The notes beneath the pieces were generated by a model. It was not told the origin of the DNA. It did not search any database and saw nothing but the letters and a program-made list of their open reading frames with translations. The position numbers and the translations under genes were made by a program. Positions 62,780-64,000 of a DNA stretch of 64,000 nt are shown here, piece after piece. The DNA comes from Lepidostoma basale (taxonomy: Eukaryota > Arthropoda > Insecta > Trichoptera > Lepidostomatidae): assembly GCA_022606425.2 (NCBI GenBank), contig JAHDVF020000734.1:372001-436000 (forward strand), in the 5' to 3' direction. Numbering within the stretch: position 1 is the first letter of the stretch; the number at the start of each line of letters is the position of its first letter.

Positions 62780-62985
62780 TATAACATCTGTCAGATCATG
62801 TAAACAATTTCAAAATATTTTAAATATGTATCTTTATAATATGTATCACTGAAGAAGGACTGGTTGTCCGAAACATGTTTATATAATTTTAATGTTTTTA
62901 ATGTAAGTGTTGTATATACAAAGTATGTAAAATAGAAACAGAGAAATAAACCATCTACATAACAAAGTATGGCGAACGAAAATAA
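62780..62985 (+). repeat. HH-C repeat, single arm (uninterrupted)
   Basis: ATCTGTCAGATCATGTAAAC, motif, AAGTGTTGTATATACAAAGT, ATAGAAACAGAGAAATAAAC, AACAAAGTATGGCGAACG. This copy preserves the TA site that mariner occupies at 24971. Confidence 0.8.
62841..62885 (+). ncRNA. Hammerhead-like motif, HH-C, intact core
   Basis: Core CUGAAGA (62849-62855), extra A, stem II GGAC/GUCC with UGGUU loop, GAAA, ACAUGU, U17. The stem I 5' strand AUGUAUCA is as in the best copy, but its 3' partner reads UAUAUAAU, so stem I no longer pairs well. Confidence 0.6.
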
Positions 62986-62989
62986 ATTT

Positions 62990-63400
62990 AGGGTCTACAT
63001 AAAAAAAAATTGTACCCAGGTAACCGAAAAAATTGGTAATTTCATAAATCGAACAAATGATAACCGGCTTTGTTAACCGAGTGATTTATCACCAGAAATG
63101 TGATTGTTCTCGATCATTCAACATGTCTAACTCCGTACACTCGGAATAAGCCAGACAAATTTATAATTAACCGCATTTAGTATTCTAACAGTGATAGCAG
63201 CAACCTAAAATCGGGACGGAATAAATTCCATCTATTTCAGTCTTGCTAACTGTAAAGAGCGATCTATTTTAAATTGAGTAGGTACCGATTTTAAATTTAA
63301 ATTATTCCGCCACCTACCTAAATCCTAACTGAATTGTCCTCTGTGCCTATCATTACAAAATAATTTCCTCATTTTTGCTTCTTTTTAATAACTAACTAAC
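62990..63400. other. No gene; AT-rich DNA
   Basis: Nothing recognised. Confidence 0.3.
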
Positions 63401-63475
63401 AAACTTACATGTCTTTCACATAAATTATAATAGAACTTTTAGAAAACAGGCGTTCTCATTCTTATTAATTATTAA
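63390..63475 (+). repeat. LINE tail scrap and HH-B arm
   Basis: AATAACTAACTAACAAAC resembles a minus-strand TTAG tail; it is followed by ACATGTCTTTCACATAAATT and GAAAACAGGCGTTCTCATT of HH-B. Confidence 0.4.
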
Positions 63476-64000
63476 GCATTTGTTTCCTCACTAATATGAC
63501 TGTGTTAATATTTTCAATCAATACCTTACCTACCTCTTGTGTTTAATAAGGTATAATTATTTTCTTCTTATTTATGACCAGGGTGTTTATTACTATAATT
63601 TGAATCTTTGAAACAATATATTTCTGTTTTCTAAAATAGATACCATAAACATTTCTCAGAATTGCAAACACCTAGATCTTATTATTAAACCTATTTCTTA
63701 GAACGTTTAAGGATAAAAATAGAAAATTATTACTTCTGGGTCTATTTTTAAAATTTTGCAAACAATCAAAATTCAAAGATGCCAATTAGTTATCACGCAA
63801 GTCTACTTCATAACACCATCCAACTTTCCTCTTTTTTAAGGGGCAGGACTTGTATCGAAAAGATTATAAAAAATATTACCAAATAGTTTTTTCTTAATAT
63901 TATAGACACCTGTACTCGTATATATGCGCAGACGCCATTCAATAACATTAATATTAATAACAAGTGTGGAATGGTTTACCGTAAAATAGTGCAAATAGTA
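63476..64000. other. No gene; AT-rich DNA
   Basis: Nothing recognised to the end of the window. Confidence 0.3.

Overview
This window looks like AT-rich, gene-poor nuclear DNA of an insect, probably intergenic or deep intronic. I found no convincing host protein-coding exon, rRNA or functional tRNA gene. The arthropod assignment rests on two mariner transposons, many RTE-type LINE 3' ends, an L2/CR1-type LINE, and tRNA-derived SINEs. Species or order cannot be fixed from the window alone. Nearly every longer open frame is either a decayed transposon fragment or chance.

Layout. From 1 to about 20 kb the sequence is LINE 3' ends, SINEs, foldback repeats and islands of single-copy, more GC-rich DNA (near 3.9, 7.5 and 11.7 kb). 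From 20 to 28 kb lie a foldback pair with hammerhead-like motifs (20.1-20.76 kb), an RT fragment with a clean target-site duplication (21.7-22.5 kb), and an almost full-length mariner (24.97-26.26 kb) inserted in another repeat. From 28 to 40 kb there is a MITE inside a LINE, a large foldback (32.25-32.75 kb), several inverted-pair repeats and a 27-bp minisatellite (about 39 kb). A nested locus at 41.05-42.92 kb holds a Tc1/mariner-superfamily transposon containing a LINE fragment and a deleted mariner. From 43 to 59 kb the dominant repeat is one LINE family whose 3' tail is (TTAG)n, plus the L2/CR1-type LINE at 51.5-52.9 kb. From 59 to 64 kb short repeats with hammerhead-like motifs and SINEs are nested in one another.

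The most interesting signal is not an ORF. At least six interspersed repeat families with different flanking sequence share one RNA architecture: CUGANGA, one additional nucleotide, a family-specific stem II hairpin, GAAA, a self-complementary stem III half (ACAUGU, ACCGGU or ACAGCUGU), then C or U, and in the best copies a complementary stem I. This is the hammerhead ribozyme core in the short-stem-III form expected to work as a dimer. Stem II differs between families yet stays paired, which argues for selection on structure. The best copies are at 60089-60135 (-), 20172-20210 (-), 44631-44670 (-) and 62841-62885 (+). One hammerhead-like unit (60147-60303) is a discrete 157-bp insertion with a perfect 11-bp target-site duplication, so these units have moved as short elements. 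Hammerhead motifs are known from Penelope-like elements and retrozymes; which element mobilises these I cannot tell.

The elements also document one another. Mariner, SINE, LINE and MITE insertions sit inside other repeats, and related copies in the same window give the pre-insertion sequence, so the order of insertion can often be read directly.
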